DNA from: Multifurca ochricompacta
Lineage: Eukaryota > Basidiomycota > Agaricomycetes > Russulales > Russulaceae
Length of the DNA stretch: 31,826 nt
Direction of reading: 5' to 3'
NCBI GenBank assembly: GCA_022496185.1
Contig: WTXG01000357.1
Coordinates: forward strand, 1 to 31,826
The position numbers and the translations under genes are program-made. The stretch's first letter is position 1, and the number at the start of each line of letters is the position of its first letter. A model generated the notes under the pieces. The model was given only the letters and a program-made list of their open reading frames with translations. It had not been told where the DNA came from and ran no database searches. Below, in pieces: positions 1 through 9,972 of this stretch.

Positions 1-21
1 AAATTGAGGATCTTGTCCTAA

Positions 22-757
22 TGTAACGGGTGCTTCTATCCCGCGCTTGCTATGTTTGATTAGATTAGATGTAAAGATCGTAGTAAAACTCAGAGGTGAA
101 AATGCCTTGTCGGAAAGCTGCCCAGAATGTGGAGATTAATGCACACGTAAGGCTTGAAGCAGTCAGAGGACTCTGCCTTGCTTATGCAGCAAGAATAGAC
201 CTATATTGAACTTTGCTAAGAGCCTACAGCCCCAAGAGGACAAGATTAGTTGGGCCTAAGTAAATACAAAGATAAAGTGATAAAGCGCACCTACAGCCCC
301 AAGAGGACAAGATGGGGTCTGCAGCGTGCTACAGGGTGTCTTTAAATATGTCCTAGTACTACTCTATGAAATACCAAAGCCGATTGAGCGTGCGATGTAA
401 ATCTAATTAGTTATCAGTGGCCCGCTCTCCTAAGTGCCCTGACACATCTTATTTACTAACGCGTGATCCTTTCCGCCAGTCTGGCATTATCTAAAATACA
501 TACTAGACTACTTTGGATCACTCTATAATCAAATCATCAAATTGTATTACTCAAACAAAGGCCGCGTGTATCTATAATGTCCATTGCTGCATAGGGCAGT
601 GACTACTTTGCATCACGTGGACCAGGTCAGATCGGTCTGAACTCCTCCTTATCTTATCTAAGTTAAAGAAGGTCGACTCTGCAAGACACACAATCGCGTG
701 ATGCCTTCAGGATGGTTTTCAATCAGTCCGGGATGCCAAAAATACGCATCCAGGACA
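22..757 (-). mobile_element. LTR of retrotransposon family LTR-X (probably the 5' LTR of an element lying to the left)
   Basis: Read on the minus strand it begins TGTCCTGGATGCG at 757 and ends CCCGTTACA at 22. Two more copies of the same repeat lie at 20695-21453 and 26278-26995, which fixes both ends. Each copy carries the 20-mer CAGCCCCAAGAGGACAAGAT twice (here 227-246 and 294-313; one mismatch in one unit of the second copy). The right edge abuts truncated gypsy LTR sequence at 758. The flanks do not form a 5-bp duplication (CCTAA at 17-21, CTTAT at 758-762), and the missing start of the gypsy LTR is not found to the left. The simplest reading is a 5' LTR with bases 1-21 as internal sequence of a minus-strand element continuing outside the window. 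No clear primer-binding site is seen. Confidence 0.75.
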
Positions 758-1158
758 CTTATCTCCTTATTGTATGACCAGACATTTACTTAATCCCCTA
801 TCAGTAGAAGCCAGGCTTTACACCCTCCGCTTCCGGATATTTGGGCCCACTTGACTCTGTGATCCTTATCGATAGATGCTCACCTCTTTACGTATATAAG
901 TCGGCTATAGTTACACTGTAGAACTCGACTCGACTTATTGAATACATCGGTGTTTGTCTTCTGGACTCCCCTTTGATCCTTAAGCTCAGTTGTCTCGGTG
1001 CTTCCAGCATCCCTCCGCTTAACATCGTCTCAGAGTACAGCCTCTTTGACTTTGGCTCATCATCTCTGAACTCCAAGAGGCCCTATTGGTCTCTTATCTG
1101 AACCCACACCATACGCTGTCACACAAGTTGTGTGGAACGTCCCGCACTGGACGTAACA
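758..1158 (+). repeat. Truncated 5' LTR of the chromovirus
   Basis: These 401 bases match 8244-8645 of the 3' LTR with about eight or nine differences, several of them TG against CG. It ends GGACGTAACA, the same end as the solo copies. About 170 bases at the left, including the TGTTACGAACC start, are missing and replaced by the LTR-X repeat. Confidence 0.9.
893..900 (+). promoter_or_regulatory. TATA-like box of the gypsy LTR
   Basis: TATATAAG occurs after ACG in the LTR and is kept in the 3' LTR and the solo copies (for example near 18535 and 24168). A TATA box in the LTR is the usual pol II promoter of such elements. No start site can be proven from sequence. Confidence 0.5.
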
Positions 1159-1177
1159 TCAAGTCGAGTCTCTCATC

Positions 1178-2684
1178 GTGGCTTCCAGCCGCAGTCAGAC
1201 CCTCTTTAAAGAAGAACCCATCGAACAAAGGGACGAGCCTGACCTTTCACAACAAGTACTTGGCTCTGCCACCTGGAAAGACTTTGAGTCCAAGTTTGGA
1301 TATTACGTCTATCACGACAGAAGATACCAACCAGTAGAATACGACGACAAGAAAAGAGTTTGGTATCGAATCCGATACTCGGACAGCCAACACTCTTGGG
1401 TCACTACAGGACCCGCTCCCCCTGAATTTGGATTAGGACCGTGGAGGAGAATCCCCCGGCCATTGTTATGGACTCAGAGCCAGAAGAGTACATAGAAGAA
1501 CATAGTGAAGAAGCACTGGTATTAGCGTCGACTACATCCCCAGTTGCACCCGCAGTTGTCACGTCCAGAGCCCCTGCTTTGACAACTCCCCAGATCTCTA
1601 TACAGTCCACCAACACCGTCACCCTGTTCCATCAGAACATGTCCACCATTGCAGCCCAGCTTCCAGATCTGGCTCCTCCTCCTCCACCCCCACCAGCCAT
1701 GTTACCACCCAACATTCCCCCACCATCGGGACGGCTGTCAGGTGTATTACCACAGATGTTCACAGGAGACTGATCACAAAGCAAAAAATTTATGTTGGAA
1801 TTTACCACCTTCAAAAATTTCAACCATGACGTCCCCCAGATTATCAACCCGTTCCAGCGTGCCAACCTCTTTTGTCACTAATTCGAGGAGAGGCAGTAGA
1901 TGACTGGATGATGGAACAGCTGGAATGGCTGAACGAACAAATTGAGAGTGGTCGTCGTACCACCAGCGAAGGCCTCTGGGAAACTATTGCCCAGAGGTTC
2001 AAAGATGCCTTTACAGATGGGCAGGCCAAGCAGAAGGCTGCCCGAGAACTCAAGGCTTTGAGAATGGAGAAAGGAGAACTGGACGCCTATGTGGCAAAGT
2101 TCAGAAGCCTGGCCAACAGGGCTGGCTATGACACTGATGAAGAGGCAACTCTGGACCTCTTCTCCCAGGGGTTGCCCAATCCCCTGGTAAAGAACATTAT
2201 CCAATTCCACCACCCCAATGACTGGGACACATGGGTTGACGCTGCTTGGCGACAGCAGCAAGATTACCTGGATTTCCAGACACGCTTCGGGGTTGACACG
2301 AAGAAGGGAAAGACCCGCGACCAGTGGAAGGCTGCCTTTGGAGTCAAACCCACACACACCAGTCAGAGGGATCCGAATGCCATGGACACCTCTGCCGACA
2401 GAACCAGAGCGTGGGTTGCACTCACTGAAGATGAAAGGCAGATCCTGATGAAGGAAGGAAGGTGCTTTCGCTGCAAGGCCCAGGGGCACATGTCGAAGGA
2501 ATGTCCGAAAAAAGGGGCACAGGCAGCGGAAGCAATGGTCATGCCCATCTGCAATAACCCACCAACTGTCAACAAAAAGACAAAAGAAGAGAAAGCACAG
2601 GAGATATGGGCGAGTATGATGAAGGAAAGTGAAGAAGTGAGAGCCATCTTGGTAGAGAAGGCATTCACGAAAAAGGATTTTTGA
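1178..2684 (+). pseudogene. Gag polyprotein of the chromovirus (broken)
   Basis: Gag forms the virus-like particle and binds the RNA genome. The reading begins just after the LTR with GTG GCT TCC, where an ATG has probably become GTG. Frame shifts occur near 1440 and 1870, and an in-frame TGA lies at 1771-1773 where Arg (CGA) is likely. A proline-rich stretch lies around 1670-1730. The last open part (1872-2684) has the retrotransposon capsid region followed by one zinc knuckle, CFRCKAQGHMSKEC, coded at 2463-2504 (CX2CX4HX4C). Gag stops at 2682-2684, and pol follows in the -1 frame with a short overlap at a run of five T. That overlap could be a recoding site or a mutation. Confidence 0.85.
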
Positions 2685-5600
2685 TTGGCTCAAACCCATC
2701 AGCCTGGGCACGAGCGCTGCATGTAACCTCTGTGTATACTAGTCGCTTCAAATCGTTGAAAATACCAGTACATTTCGAGACTACACAGAAAACGGCCGAC
2801 CGTGACATCCTGATCGACTCAGGCACCACCGACAATTTTATCAGCCCGTGAATGGCAAAAACCATGGGATTAGGAATGCTGGCACTCCCCCAGGAAAAGA
2901 ATATCTGGAATATTGACGGAACTGCCAACCGAGCAGGGAAGATTACACACTACACCGATCTCAATGTTCAAGTAGGGGAAGTAACAAAAGCCATCTGCTT
3001 CCTAGTCACCAACCTAGGCGACGAAGATCTCATCCTAGGATATCCCTGGCTCACAGCATTCGAACCGAAAATTAACTGGAGTGACGCGACCATGGATAAG
3101 GAATTCTACCCTGTCCTTATCATGTCGATGGGGTATGACTATGCCGCCCAACATTCGGTAGCACACAGGGTGAAAGAAGAAGAAGATCCGGGCTATGGCT
3201 TCACTACCAAGGCATCGGAACTCGCGCAGAAGGCGATAGAGGGACAGACGGAAAAGACCTTTGAAGAGGCAGTGCTGCAGGAATATCACCACCATTGGAA
3301 GGTCTTCTCAGAGGAGGAATCCCAACGCTTCCCGCCTGCACGACCATGGGACCATGCTATTGAATTTGTGCCCAATGCTCCATCAGCAATTGACTGTAAA
3401 ATCTACCCACTGTCACAAGCGGAACAAACAGCGCTCACTGCATTTCTCGAGGAGCATCTCGCAAAGGGGTATATCCATCCATCGAAGTCACCATATGCGT
3501 CACCATTCTTCTTTATCAAGAAGAAAGATGGAAAACTTCGACCCATCCAGGATTATCGACGAATCAATGCCTACACTGTGAAAAACACCTACCCATTACC
3601 ACTTATATCAGAGCTTATTGACACCATGCGAGACAAGTCCCTATTCTCTAAAATGGACATCTGCTGGGGATACAACAATGTCTGAATCAAGGAAGGGGAC
3701 CAGTGTAAGGCAGCATTCAAAACCAACCAAGGGCTTTTTGAACCAAATGTCATGTTTTTTGGCCTCACCAACTCACCAGCCACGTTCCAATCCATGATGA
3801 ATCACATATTCCGCGATCTCATTCTTACCGGCGAGGTGGTGGTGTACATGGACGACATCCTGGTAGCTACTACAGACGACCTTGCACACCATCGAGAACG
3901 GGTACACCAAGTACTGGATATCTTATGCGAACATGACCTATACCTCAAACCAGCGAAATGCTCATTTGAACAGCCAAGCGTGGAATACCTGGGAGTTATC
4001 CTAGAAGGAGGACATGTGCGAATGGACCCAGTAAAGATCCAAGGAGTCCGGGAATGGCCTGTACCCATGTGTGTCAAGGATGTGCAGTCCTTTGTGGGGT
4101 TTTGCAACTTTTACCGACGATTTGTTTGAGGATTCTCCGGCATTGCCCAGCCATTAAATGGACTATTGAAGAAAGATGTGCCATGGCAATGGGCAGAGGA
4201 ACAGCAATGCACCTTTGAGCAAATCCGCGACATCATCAGCTCTGAGCCGGTTCTTCTACAGCCGGATTTAGAAAAACCTTTTGAACTAGAGGTTGATGCA
4301 TCTCACTTTGCCAATGGCGCGGTGCTGAATCAACGAGATGCGGCCGGATTGCTTCACCCAGTCGCCTTCTACTCGGAAATGTTCTCACTGGCAGAACGAA
4401 ACTACGATATTTGGGATAGAGAACTACTGGCCATTGTGAAAGCACTACAACACTGGCGACCATACCTAGCGGGAACCCCTCATAAGACCATTATTCACAC
4501 TGACCACTCCAACCTACTCTACTGGAAGGAGCCCCACAAGATCAGTCGGCGAGTTGCTCACGAGGTTCTAGAGCTGGAAGAATACAATTTTGTGTTGAAA
4601 CATATTGCAGGTAGTCGCAACGCACGTGCAGATGCACTATCATGACGGCCAGATCTGCACAGTGGCGAGGAGGACAATAATGATATCACCGTACTCCCTG
4701 AAGAGATCTTCGCAAAAGCGGCGGTTGTCAGTCTTCACGACATGGATTTATGGGCCCAAGTGTCGCAGAACATAAATCAGCAGTTATGCGAAGCATGGGC
4801 CGACGCACATAACCTGAAGAAGATCAATGGCTTGTGGTGGAAGGACGGGGATCGGCTCGTTGTCACCAGTGGTGACAACATTAAGAGGGGGGTGATCCAT
4901 TTTCACCACGACCTTCCCTCTGCAGGACACCCGGGTATTGCCAACACATATGCCCTAGCTAAACAAGACTATTGGTGGCCGAATATGAAGAAGGACATGG
5001 AGGAATATGTGAAGGGATGTGCAGACTGCCAGGCTAACAAAGTAAACATGCACCCGCACCCACCAGCACCATTCCCAATTACACCAACAGCTTCGCAACC
5101 ATTCCAGACTATTGCAATGGATTTCATCGTCAAACTCCCCACATCCAGAGGGTTCGACTCAATCCTGACCATCACTGACCACGACTATTCGAAAGCAGCA
5201 CTGTTCATACCCTGCAATGAGTCCATTACAGCGGAAGGAGTGGCCAAACTTTACCTGGACCATGTCTACAGACACTACGGCCTCCCTGAAAAGATCATCT
5301 CAGACCGCGACCCACGCTTCACATCCACGTTCGCCAGGGCGCTCTGCAGAACACTGGACATCGCTCAAAACATCTCCATGGCGTATCACCCACAGACAGA
5401 TGGACAGTTGGAAAGAACAAACCAGTGGCTCAAACAGTATCTTGGTTCTGGTGCAATGGACGACAGGATGATTGGGCTGATTGGCTTGCAACGGCAGAAT
5501 TTGCACATAACTCTTGGCCCAATGGTACCACAAAACACTCCCCATTTTCACTTATCATGGGATGGACGCCCCGAGCCACATGGATGGGAAAGCCAACGAA

Positions 5601-6159
5601 CGTTCCTTCAGCCACACAGCGTATCAACCAATGGGAAGAGATTAGGAAATCGGCCAATGAAAACCTGTTGAAGGCGCAAAGGACCCTGGCAGAGAAACCC
5701 ACAAAGTTCACACCTTATCGGGCCAATGACCTGGTATGGTTGGACAGGAAGAACATTCACACGTCACACCCGACAGCTAAATTAGCGCCCCGGCGTCACA
5801 GACCCTTTACGATAACAAGGAAGCTGTCAGATGTGTCATACGAACTCAAACTCCCCCCTGCATGGCGCATCCACCCGGTCTTCCATGCCAGACTACTCAC
5901 ACCTTACAAAGAAATGTCCCTACATGGGGAAAACTTCCCAAGACCCCCACCTGACCTTATCAATGGGGAAGAGGAGTGGGAAGTAGAACGCATTCTAGAC
6001 TCGAAGCGACAAGGCCGAGGGCGCAAGCTGTACTACCTAGTCAAGTGGAAGGGATTCCCAACTTCTGACAACTCGTGGGAACCAGCCGGAGATATCTTTG
6101 CCCCGGTCCTTATCGCGGAGTTCCATATCCAACACCCAGAAGCGCCCAAAAACAGTTAA
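2681..6159 (+). pseudogene. Pol polyprotein: protease, RT, RNase H, integrase, chromodomain (broken)
   Basis: Replicates and integrates the element. In order: aspartic protease with DSG at 2816-2824 (LIDSGTTDNF); reverse transcriptase with YMDD at 3845-3856; RNase H starting near LEVDASHFANG; integrase with the HHCC zinc site (HFHHDLPSAGHPG to CADCQ, about 4895-5040) and the DDE core (MDFIVKLP, ISDRDPRF, YHPQTDGQLER); and a chromodomain at about 5970-6130 (EEWEVERILD, YYLVKWKGF, SWEP). Four in-frame stops occur at 2849, 3683, 4127 and 4643; all are TGA, and each falls where the family usually has Arg (for example ADALS-R-RPD, YRRFV-R-GFS). A one-base loss near 5443 shifts the frame inside the integrase. 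Without these lesions it would be one long reading frame of normal size. Confidence 0.93.
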
Positions 6160-6195
6160 AAGAACGGTCCCAGACTCTCTCAGATTCCCCAGTAT

Positions 6196-6969
6196 ATGCT
6201 ACCCCAGCGAACTACGACTACTGAACAATCTATCATGTCTTTCATCGCCTCCTCTGCTGCCATCGACGCTTTTGCTTCCCCAATGACCATCGTCGAAAAT
6301 TTCCTGTCTGCCCATCCATCCACTTGCCCCTCCTCCCCTATTGACTATGAAGCTGCAGAAGCTTGTGTCAAGAACCAATCCCCAAACCTGAATGACGACT
6401 TCACCCACTGCGAAGAGCCCCATCCCAACAACCTACTCAATGGGGAGATCGATGATGAAGCCCCAGAGTTCCCCTTCATCCCCAACAACCCCAACTCGTC
6501 GATGTATTTCCCTCTGGAGATCACGATGGCTGATGGTTCCAAGGTCATTGTGAAGTACATTTACTACACCAATGGAGGGATGGATGTGGCAGGATGTATG
6601 AGGAAAGATGGGCCAGTTTACGGGGCGCCCGTTTATTTGGAAGAAAGGTACACGGGCCAACTTCACCACACACTGACTGATGAGCAGCTGGGCCATCTCG
6701 CCACAGAGGACTGTCGCGCCTTCGCAGTCGACGAGGTGATGAACGATATGAGGCTCCCACGCCTCAAGGCGGAAGTCATGAGGCTGCGGAAGAACATCAC
6801 CCTGCGGAGAACGCTGAACTGGCAGTACAAGGAGCACGCGAAAATGATGGTGAAGTTGATGAATGGGATGTTCCAGTTGGAACAGGAGATCGTTGAGATT
6901 AGGAAGAGGTTGGAGGCGGGAGATGCGTATCAGACGATCGCTGAAAGGTACACTGACACCTATGCATGA
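6196..6969 (+). CDS. Extra chromovirus ORF, part 1 (coiled-coil protein of unknown function)
   Basis: An open frame of 257 residues follows pol by 36 bases. I do not recognise a catalytic domain. An alternative ATG lies at 6235 (MSFIASSAAIDAF). The N-terminal half is acidic and Pro/Asn-rich. The centre has a compact segment (MADGSKVIVKYIYYTNGG, then a Tyr-rich part). The C-terminal third (about residues 180-250) is charged and heptad-like (RLKAEVMRLRKN, MFQLEQEIVEIRKRLEAG), suggesting a coiled coil. It ends in TGA overlapping the ATG of the next ORF (ATGA at 6966-6969). It lies inside the element between integrase and the polypurine tract and, unlike gag and pol, has no stop or frameshift. 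It may be a Gag-like or RNA-binding accessory, by inference from its partner. Confidence 0.7.
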   Translation: MLPQRTTTTEQSIMSFIASSAAIDAFASPMTIVENFLSAHPSTCPSSPIDYEAAEACVKNQSPNLNDDFTHCEEPHPNNLLNGEIDDEAPEFPFIPNNPNSSMYFPLEITMADGSKVIVKYIYYTNGGMDVAGCMRKDGPVYGAPVYLEERYTGQLHHTLTDEQLGHLATEDCRAFAVDEVMNDMRLPRLKAEVMRLRKNITLRRTLNWQYKEHAKMMVKLMNGMFQLEQEIVEIRKRLEAGDAYQTIAERYTDTYA

Positions 6970-7427
6970 CCTCTCCCCCTCAAATGCTGGGGGCCGCCCC
7001 GACACTGCTGCCGAGCCGGCTTGAGATGCCACGTTTGCACGAGAACCCGCATGGGGAAACTTGCTGGCGGTGCGATAGCAGGTACCATATCAGCTGGAAC
7101 TGCCCTCTCAACCGCAAGTGGTGTCGACACTGCCGAAGCAATCTTCATTGGAGCCGACACTGCATCTTCCGACGCGTAGGAGTGGCCCTGACGATCAACA
7201 ACCCATCGAGCTGGTGCGGCAAGTGCCTTTGTCACAATGCTGGGCATAAAGAGATTGACTGCCCCATTTACGACTTGTGCCGCGCATGTGGTCAGCGCAG
7301 CCTGTATGGGTTTCTTCATACCCACATATGCCCGCAGGAGCTGGAGTCGTACAGCACGGATGACCATAATGTAGCTGACGACTACCTGGAGTTGATACAA
7401 GATGATGACGGTACGAGTCATTTCTAG
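6966..7427 (+). CDS. Extra chromovirus ORF, part 2 (four Cys/His zinc-binding units)
   Basis: A 153-residue open frame. It has two perfect CCHC zinc knuckles of CX2CX4HX4C form, C33-C36-H41-C46 and C53-C56-H61-C66, then two looser units, C84-C87-H94-C99 and C105-C108-H118-C122. Zinc knuckles usually bind single-stranded nucleic acid, as in retroviral nucleocapsid. The tail is acidic. Its ATG overlaps the stop of part 1 as ATGA, and the two frames differ by one. Either part 2 is made by termination-reinitiation or frameshifting, or the two were one protein broken by an indel; the second is simpler in a decayed element. It ends 17 bases before the polypurine tract. Confidence 0.7.
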   Translation: MTSPPQMLGAAPTLLPSRLEMPRLHENPHGETCWRCDSRYHISWNCPLNRKWCRHCRSNLHWSRHCIFRRVGVALTINNPSSWCGKCLCHNAGHKEIDCPIYDLCRACGQRSLYGFLHTHICPQELESYSTDDHNVADDYLELIQDDDGTSHF

Positions 7428-7444
7428 CCAGGACTGCTAGAACC

Positions 7445-7455
7445 AGAAGAGGGGG
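7445..7455 (+). other. Polypurine tract of the chromovirus
   Basis: AGAAGAGGGGG lies three bases (TGA) before the TGTTACG start of the 3' LTR, the expected place for the plus-strand primer. Confidence 0.65.
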
Positions 7456-7458
7456 TGA

Positions 7459-8645
7459 TGTTACGAACCCCGTCCCTTTGTTACGACCTACCCAGCGTAC
7501 CAAACAGATGGCAAGACGTGGGGGACACACAAGCAGTGACAGTAGCCGCGCGGGGTCCGCAAGGACATTGCCGGCTTAGTCATGATGTCCCACGCCGAAG
7601 TCCAGAAGACAGATACGGCATGAGGTACAGAAGCAGATCACGTGACAGTAAGGTTTGATGCCTCATGTACAGAAGGACCCTGAACCTTAGTTGACATGGG
7701 AAGACAGTGGCACTGGTTCTGATGGAAGGTTCCATAGTCACACGTCCAGAACCACAAGCATCTAGATAAGCCTGATAAGAACGGATGACTAAGCTAGTAC
7801 CAGCATGTATATATACCCTAGCTAGTCTCGCTCAGATGTTCCCCATCTTGAGCTCCTGTGACAATCAGTAGCCTTGTGGACCTTTAACTTCCTTCCTTGC
7901 GTCTCACCACCCGGACTCCTCTCTTTGGTGCTTTGTCCTTCTGGGGCCTTGCACACTGATTGGCTTGTGACTGAGCGTAGCGTTGGACTTATTGTCTTCC
8001 GCATCGACCCAAGATCGTCCCGACCTTGTCTCTGTGACCTAGCTGCCCGCACTCGACCGCGTATGCCCCTCTGAGCGTAACACCCTTCCTGTGTTCTTTT
8101 TCTTACCCAATGACAACCCCTCCCTGCCACCCACACTTCACTACCAGATCACATCTCCATCATGGGACCCATCACGTGCTCTCCATCCATCCCCGTGACT
8201 TGCTTATTTGTTTATATTTGTCTCCCCTTATCTTTGCTTATCACTTATCTCCTTATCGTATGACCAGACATTTACTTAATCCCCTATCAGTAGAAGCCAG
8301 GCTTTACACCCTCCGCTTCCGGATATTTGGGCCCACTTGACTCTGTGATCCTTATCGATAGACGCTCACCTCTTTACGTATATAAGTCGGCTATAGTTAC
8401 ACTGTAGAACTCAGACTTGACTTATTGAATACATCGGTGTTTGTCTTCTGGACTCCCCTTTGATCCTTAAGCTCAGTTGTCTCGGTGCTTCTGGCATCCC
8501 TCCGCTTAACATCGTCTCAGAGTACAGCCTCTTTGACTTTGGCTCATCATCTCTGAACTCCAAGAGGCCCTATTGGTCTCTTATCTGAACCCACACCATA
8601 CGCTGTCACACAAGTTGTGTGGAATGTCCCGCACCGGACGTAACA
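7459..8645 (+). repeat. 3' LTR of the chromovirus, interrupted by another solo LTR
   Basis: It starts TGTTACGAACCCC and ends GGACGTAACA. Removing the nested insertion and one CCCTT leaves 578 bases, exactly the length of the solo LTR at 18223-18800. Confidence 0.93.
7479..8082 (+). mobile_element. Solo LTR of a second family, nested in the gypsy 3' LTR
   Basis: It starts TGTTACGACCTACCC and ends CTGAGCGTAACA, 604 bp. The five bases before it (CCCTT, 7474-7478) are repeated right after it (8083-8087), a clean target duplication. Only the terminal bases resemble the host LTR; the inside looks unrelated. The TATATATACCC at about 7807 may be its TATA box. No internal genes remain, so the element was lost by LTR-LTR recombination. 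Confidence 0.9.
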
Positions 8646-8807
8646 CTGATCAAATTTCATGCCATCCACGAATATGTCAAGCAAGGCTTTATTGAACTCA
8701 TCAGAACACCCACTGCAGATATGCTCACTGACAGATTTACAAAGCCACACATGCAAGTGAAACTCATGGACTTCGTCTCTGGATTAGGACTAATAGGATT
8801 GTCTTAA
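8646..8807 (+). pseudogene. C-terminal end of a Ty1/copia RNase H (fragment)
   Basis: The translation has the hallmarks of the copia Pol tail: IKFHAIHEYVKQGFIEL, then TPTADMLTDRFTKPH, then FVSGLGLIGLS and a stop at 8805-8807. By family knowledge this is the end of RNase H (compare D-I-K-Y/F-H ... T-x-D-M-x-A/T-D-x-F-T-K-P). The 5' part is absent from the window because the gypsy element sits directly before it. A G-rich tract, TGGGGGGA (8811-8818), follows and probably served as the polypurine tract. Confidence 0.88.
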
Positions 8808-8818
8808 TCATGGGGGGA

Positions 8819-9140
8819 TGTTGAGCTGGTAATGGATCAGAGTTGGCCAGACCAGATCAGAGGTGACCAGAGTTGCTGGTGCAAGATGGAGTTAAGTGGA
8901 CATTGTAATATACCTACTGACATTCCACTCATTTACTATGATTACTTATGATTAAAGATACAATCCTTTATGACCATAGCACAGCACACTCTTTACAGTA
9001 TTTAAGGACATTATTTCTGTAGTGTACACTTCAGTTTTGACCATTCACAACTGAAGTGAGTATTTACTTAGATTATCTTTACCATGCATATAGCTAACAT
9101 TACTCACATAGTTATCTTGCTACCCATTTAGGTAAAGACT
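8819..9140 (+). repeat. 3' LTR of the copia element (right edge uncertain)
   Basis: It begins TGTTGAGCTGG directly after the polypurine tract. A related LTR at 20032 to about 20390 shares the hairpin-like CTTCAGTTTTGACC ... AACTGAAG and the later TTTAGGTAAAGA or ATAGGTAAAGA. Similarity ends near 9140, so I place the edge there without a confirmed terminal CA. A segment including TTATCTTGCTACCCATTTAGGTA occurs at 9113-9135 and again at 9175-9197, a local duplication at the edge. Confidence 0.6.
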
Positions 9141-9373
9141 AATTAATGTATAGTTTTGACCATTCACAACTGAATTATCTTGCTACCCATTTAGGTAGCG
9201 CTTATCTAACCTCAGCTGTGTTCCCACATTACCATCTTCATGTAAATTGCTTAGTAATAATGTTAAACTATTATGGACTATCTGAGAACTGCTTTGTGAA
9301 CCGCTTGGTGAACCGCTTTGCCAACCCAAAAAACACAATAAACATAAAAACTAGACAAATGAGTCCTAGATTT

Positions 9374-9456
9374 GAAAAGTAGCTTTAGATTAAAAAGTAG
9401 CTTTACATTGAAAAGTAGCTTTACATTGAAAAGTAGCTTTACATTTTCAAAAGTAG
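9374..9456 (+). repeat. Short tandem repeat, about 18-bp unit
   Basis: AAAAGTAGCTTTACATTG and close variants repeat about four times with a partial fifth unit. Confidence 0.85.
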
Positions 9457-9970
9457 TTCTAGGCATGAAGACATGTTTGCTAAATCTACTTTTGAATTTA
9501 AAGTGCTAGAAGGGCTAGATTGGCTAGCAATAGTCAATCTAGCAATATGTCATTTTCCTGATGTTGATGGGAACAGATAATTGAGAAAGCACAAACATAT
9601 TTTCATGCTGGGTATGATGTGTCCCCCTCTCCAAATGCTGGAGGACCCAGTCATGCTTTCATCAAGCTTGACTGGTGCATTTTTTTATTTCTTCCTTGTT
9701 ATTTTTACTAATTGCCAATCCGTAGATTATTTTGAATGACGTCATAACTTTTCTATGGACACGCCGTGTTGCGTTGCAAAGGGGCTTTCACCCCACACCG
9801 CATGGGTGGCTTGCTCGTACAACACAGATGGGCCACCATGTGTCATTAGATCTATCCCTTTGAACCTATTTGTTTGTTGTGTCTAAGAGATGGATCTGAT
9901 CACCAATTTGCATGTGCTTAGTCACATGATATGACTCTGAGGTGAGGCTGAGTTGAGTGAGAGTGAGGCT
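9457..9970. other. Unassigned sequence between copia and the foldback element
   Basis: I see no gene, terminal repeats or known family here. It contains a T-rich run (9680-9720) and a stretch with CACCCCACACCGCATGGG near 9790. Confidence 0.5.
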
Positions 9971-9972
9971 TA

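Larger units (their letters stand above)
758..8645 (+). mobile_element. Ty3/gypsy chromovirus, nearly complete but decayed
   Basis: Order: truncated 5' LTR, gag with a CCHC knuckle, pol (protease, reverse transcriptase, RNase H, integrase, chromodomain), an extra two-part ORF, polypurine tract, 3' LTR. Protease-RT-RNase H-integrase order and the terminal chromodomain place it in the chromoviruses of Ty3/gypsy (Metaviridae), which integrate near heterochromatin by family knowledge. Both main genes carry stops and frameshifts, so it is not autonomous now. The two LTRs differ at about eight or nine positions over 401 shared bases, roughly 2%, so the insertion is fairly recent. It landed in the RNase H end of a copia element (8646 onward). 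Its left target duplication is lost; CTGAT follows the right end. Confidence 0.92.

Noticed and set aside
17..762. Target duplication around the LTR-X at the window start
   Set aside because: CCTAA and CTTAT do not match, so it is not called a solo LTR.
888..1076. Open frame inside the gypsy LTR (minus strand), and similar ones in every LTR copy
   Set aside because: It overlaps the promoter region, is not conserved between copies and has no domain.
1159..1200. tRNA primer-binding site after the gypsy 5' LTR
   Set aside because: No convincing match to a tRNA 3' end next to the LTR; the GTGGCTTCC sequence 20 bases on is better explained as the gag start.
2678..2690. Programmed -1 frameshift between gag and pol
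   Set aside because: The frame relation fits, but the site (GGATTTTTG) is not a canonical slippery heptamer and the element has other indels, so it is not claimed as a feature.
1878..2711. Long minus-strand open frame opposite gag
   Set aside because: It is the shadow of the gag coding region; its Cys/Leu-rich translation has no family and gag is clear on the other strand.
2681..6159. TGA read as an amino acid (alternative genetic code)
   Set aside because: The TGA codons fall where Arg is expected and are explained by CGA to TGA change; the intact pogo gene nearby has no internal TGA. Frameshifts and LTR decay in the same element show that it is simply damaged.
9146..9382. Short open frame in the copia LTR edge
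   Set aside because: It crosses the LTR border and a tandem repeat; no recognisable protein.
9374..9456. CRISPR-like array
   Set aside because: Units are adjacent without spacers; it is a simple tandem repeat in a eukaryote.
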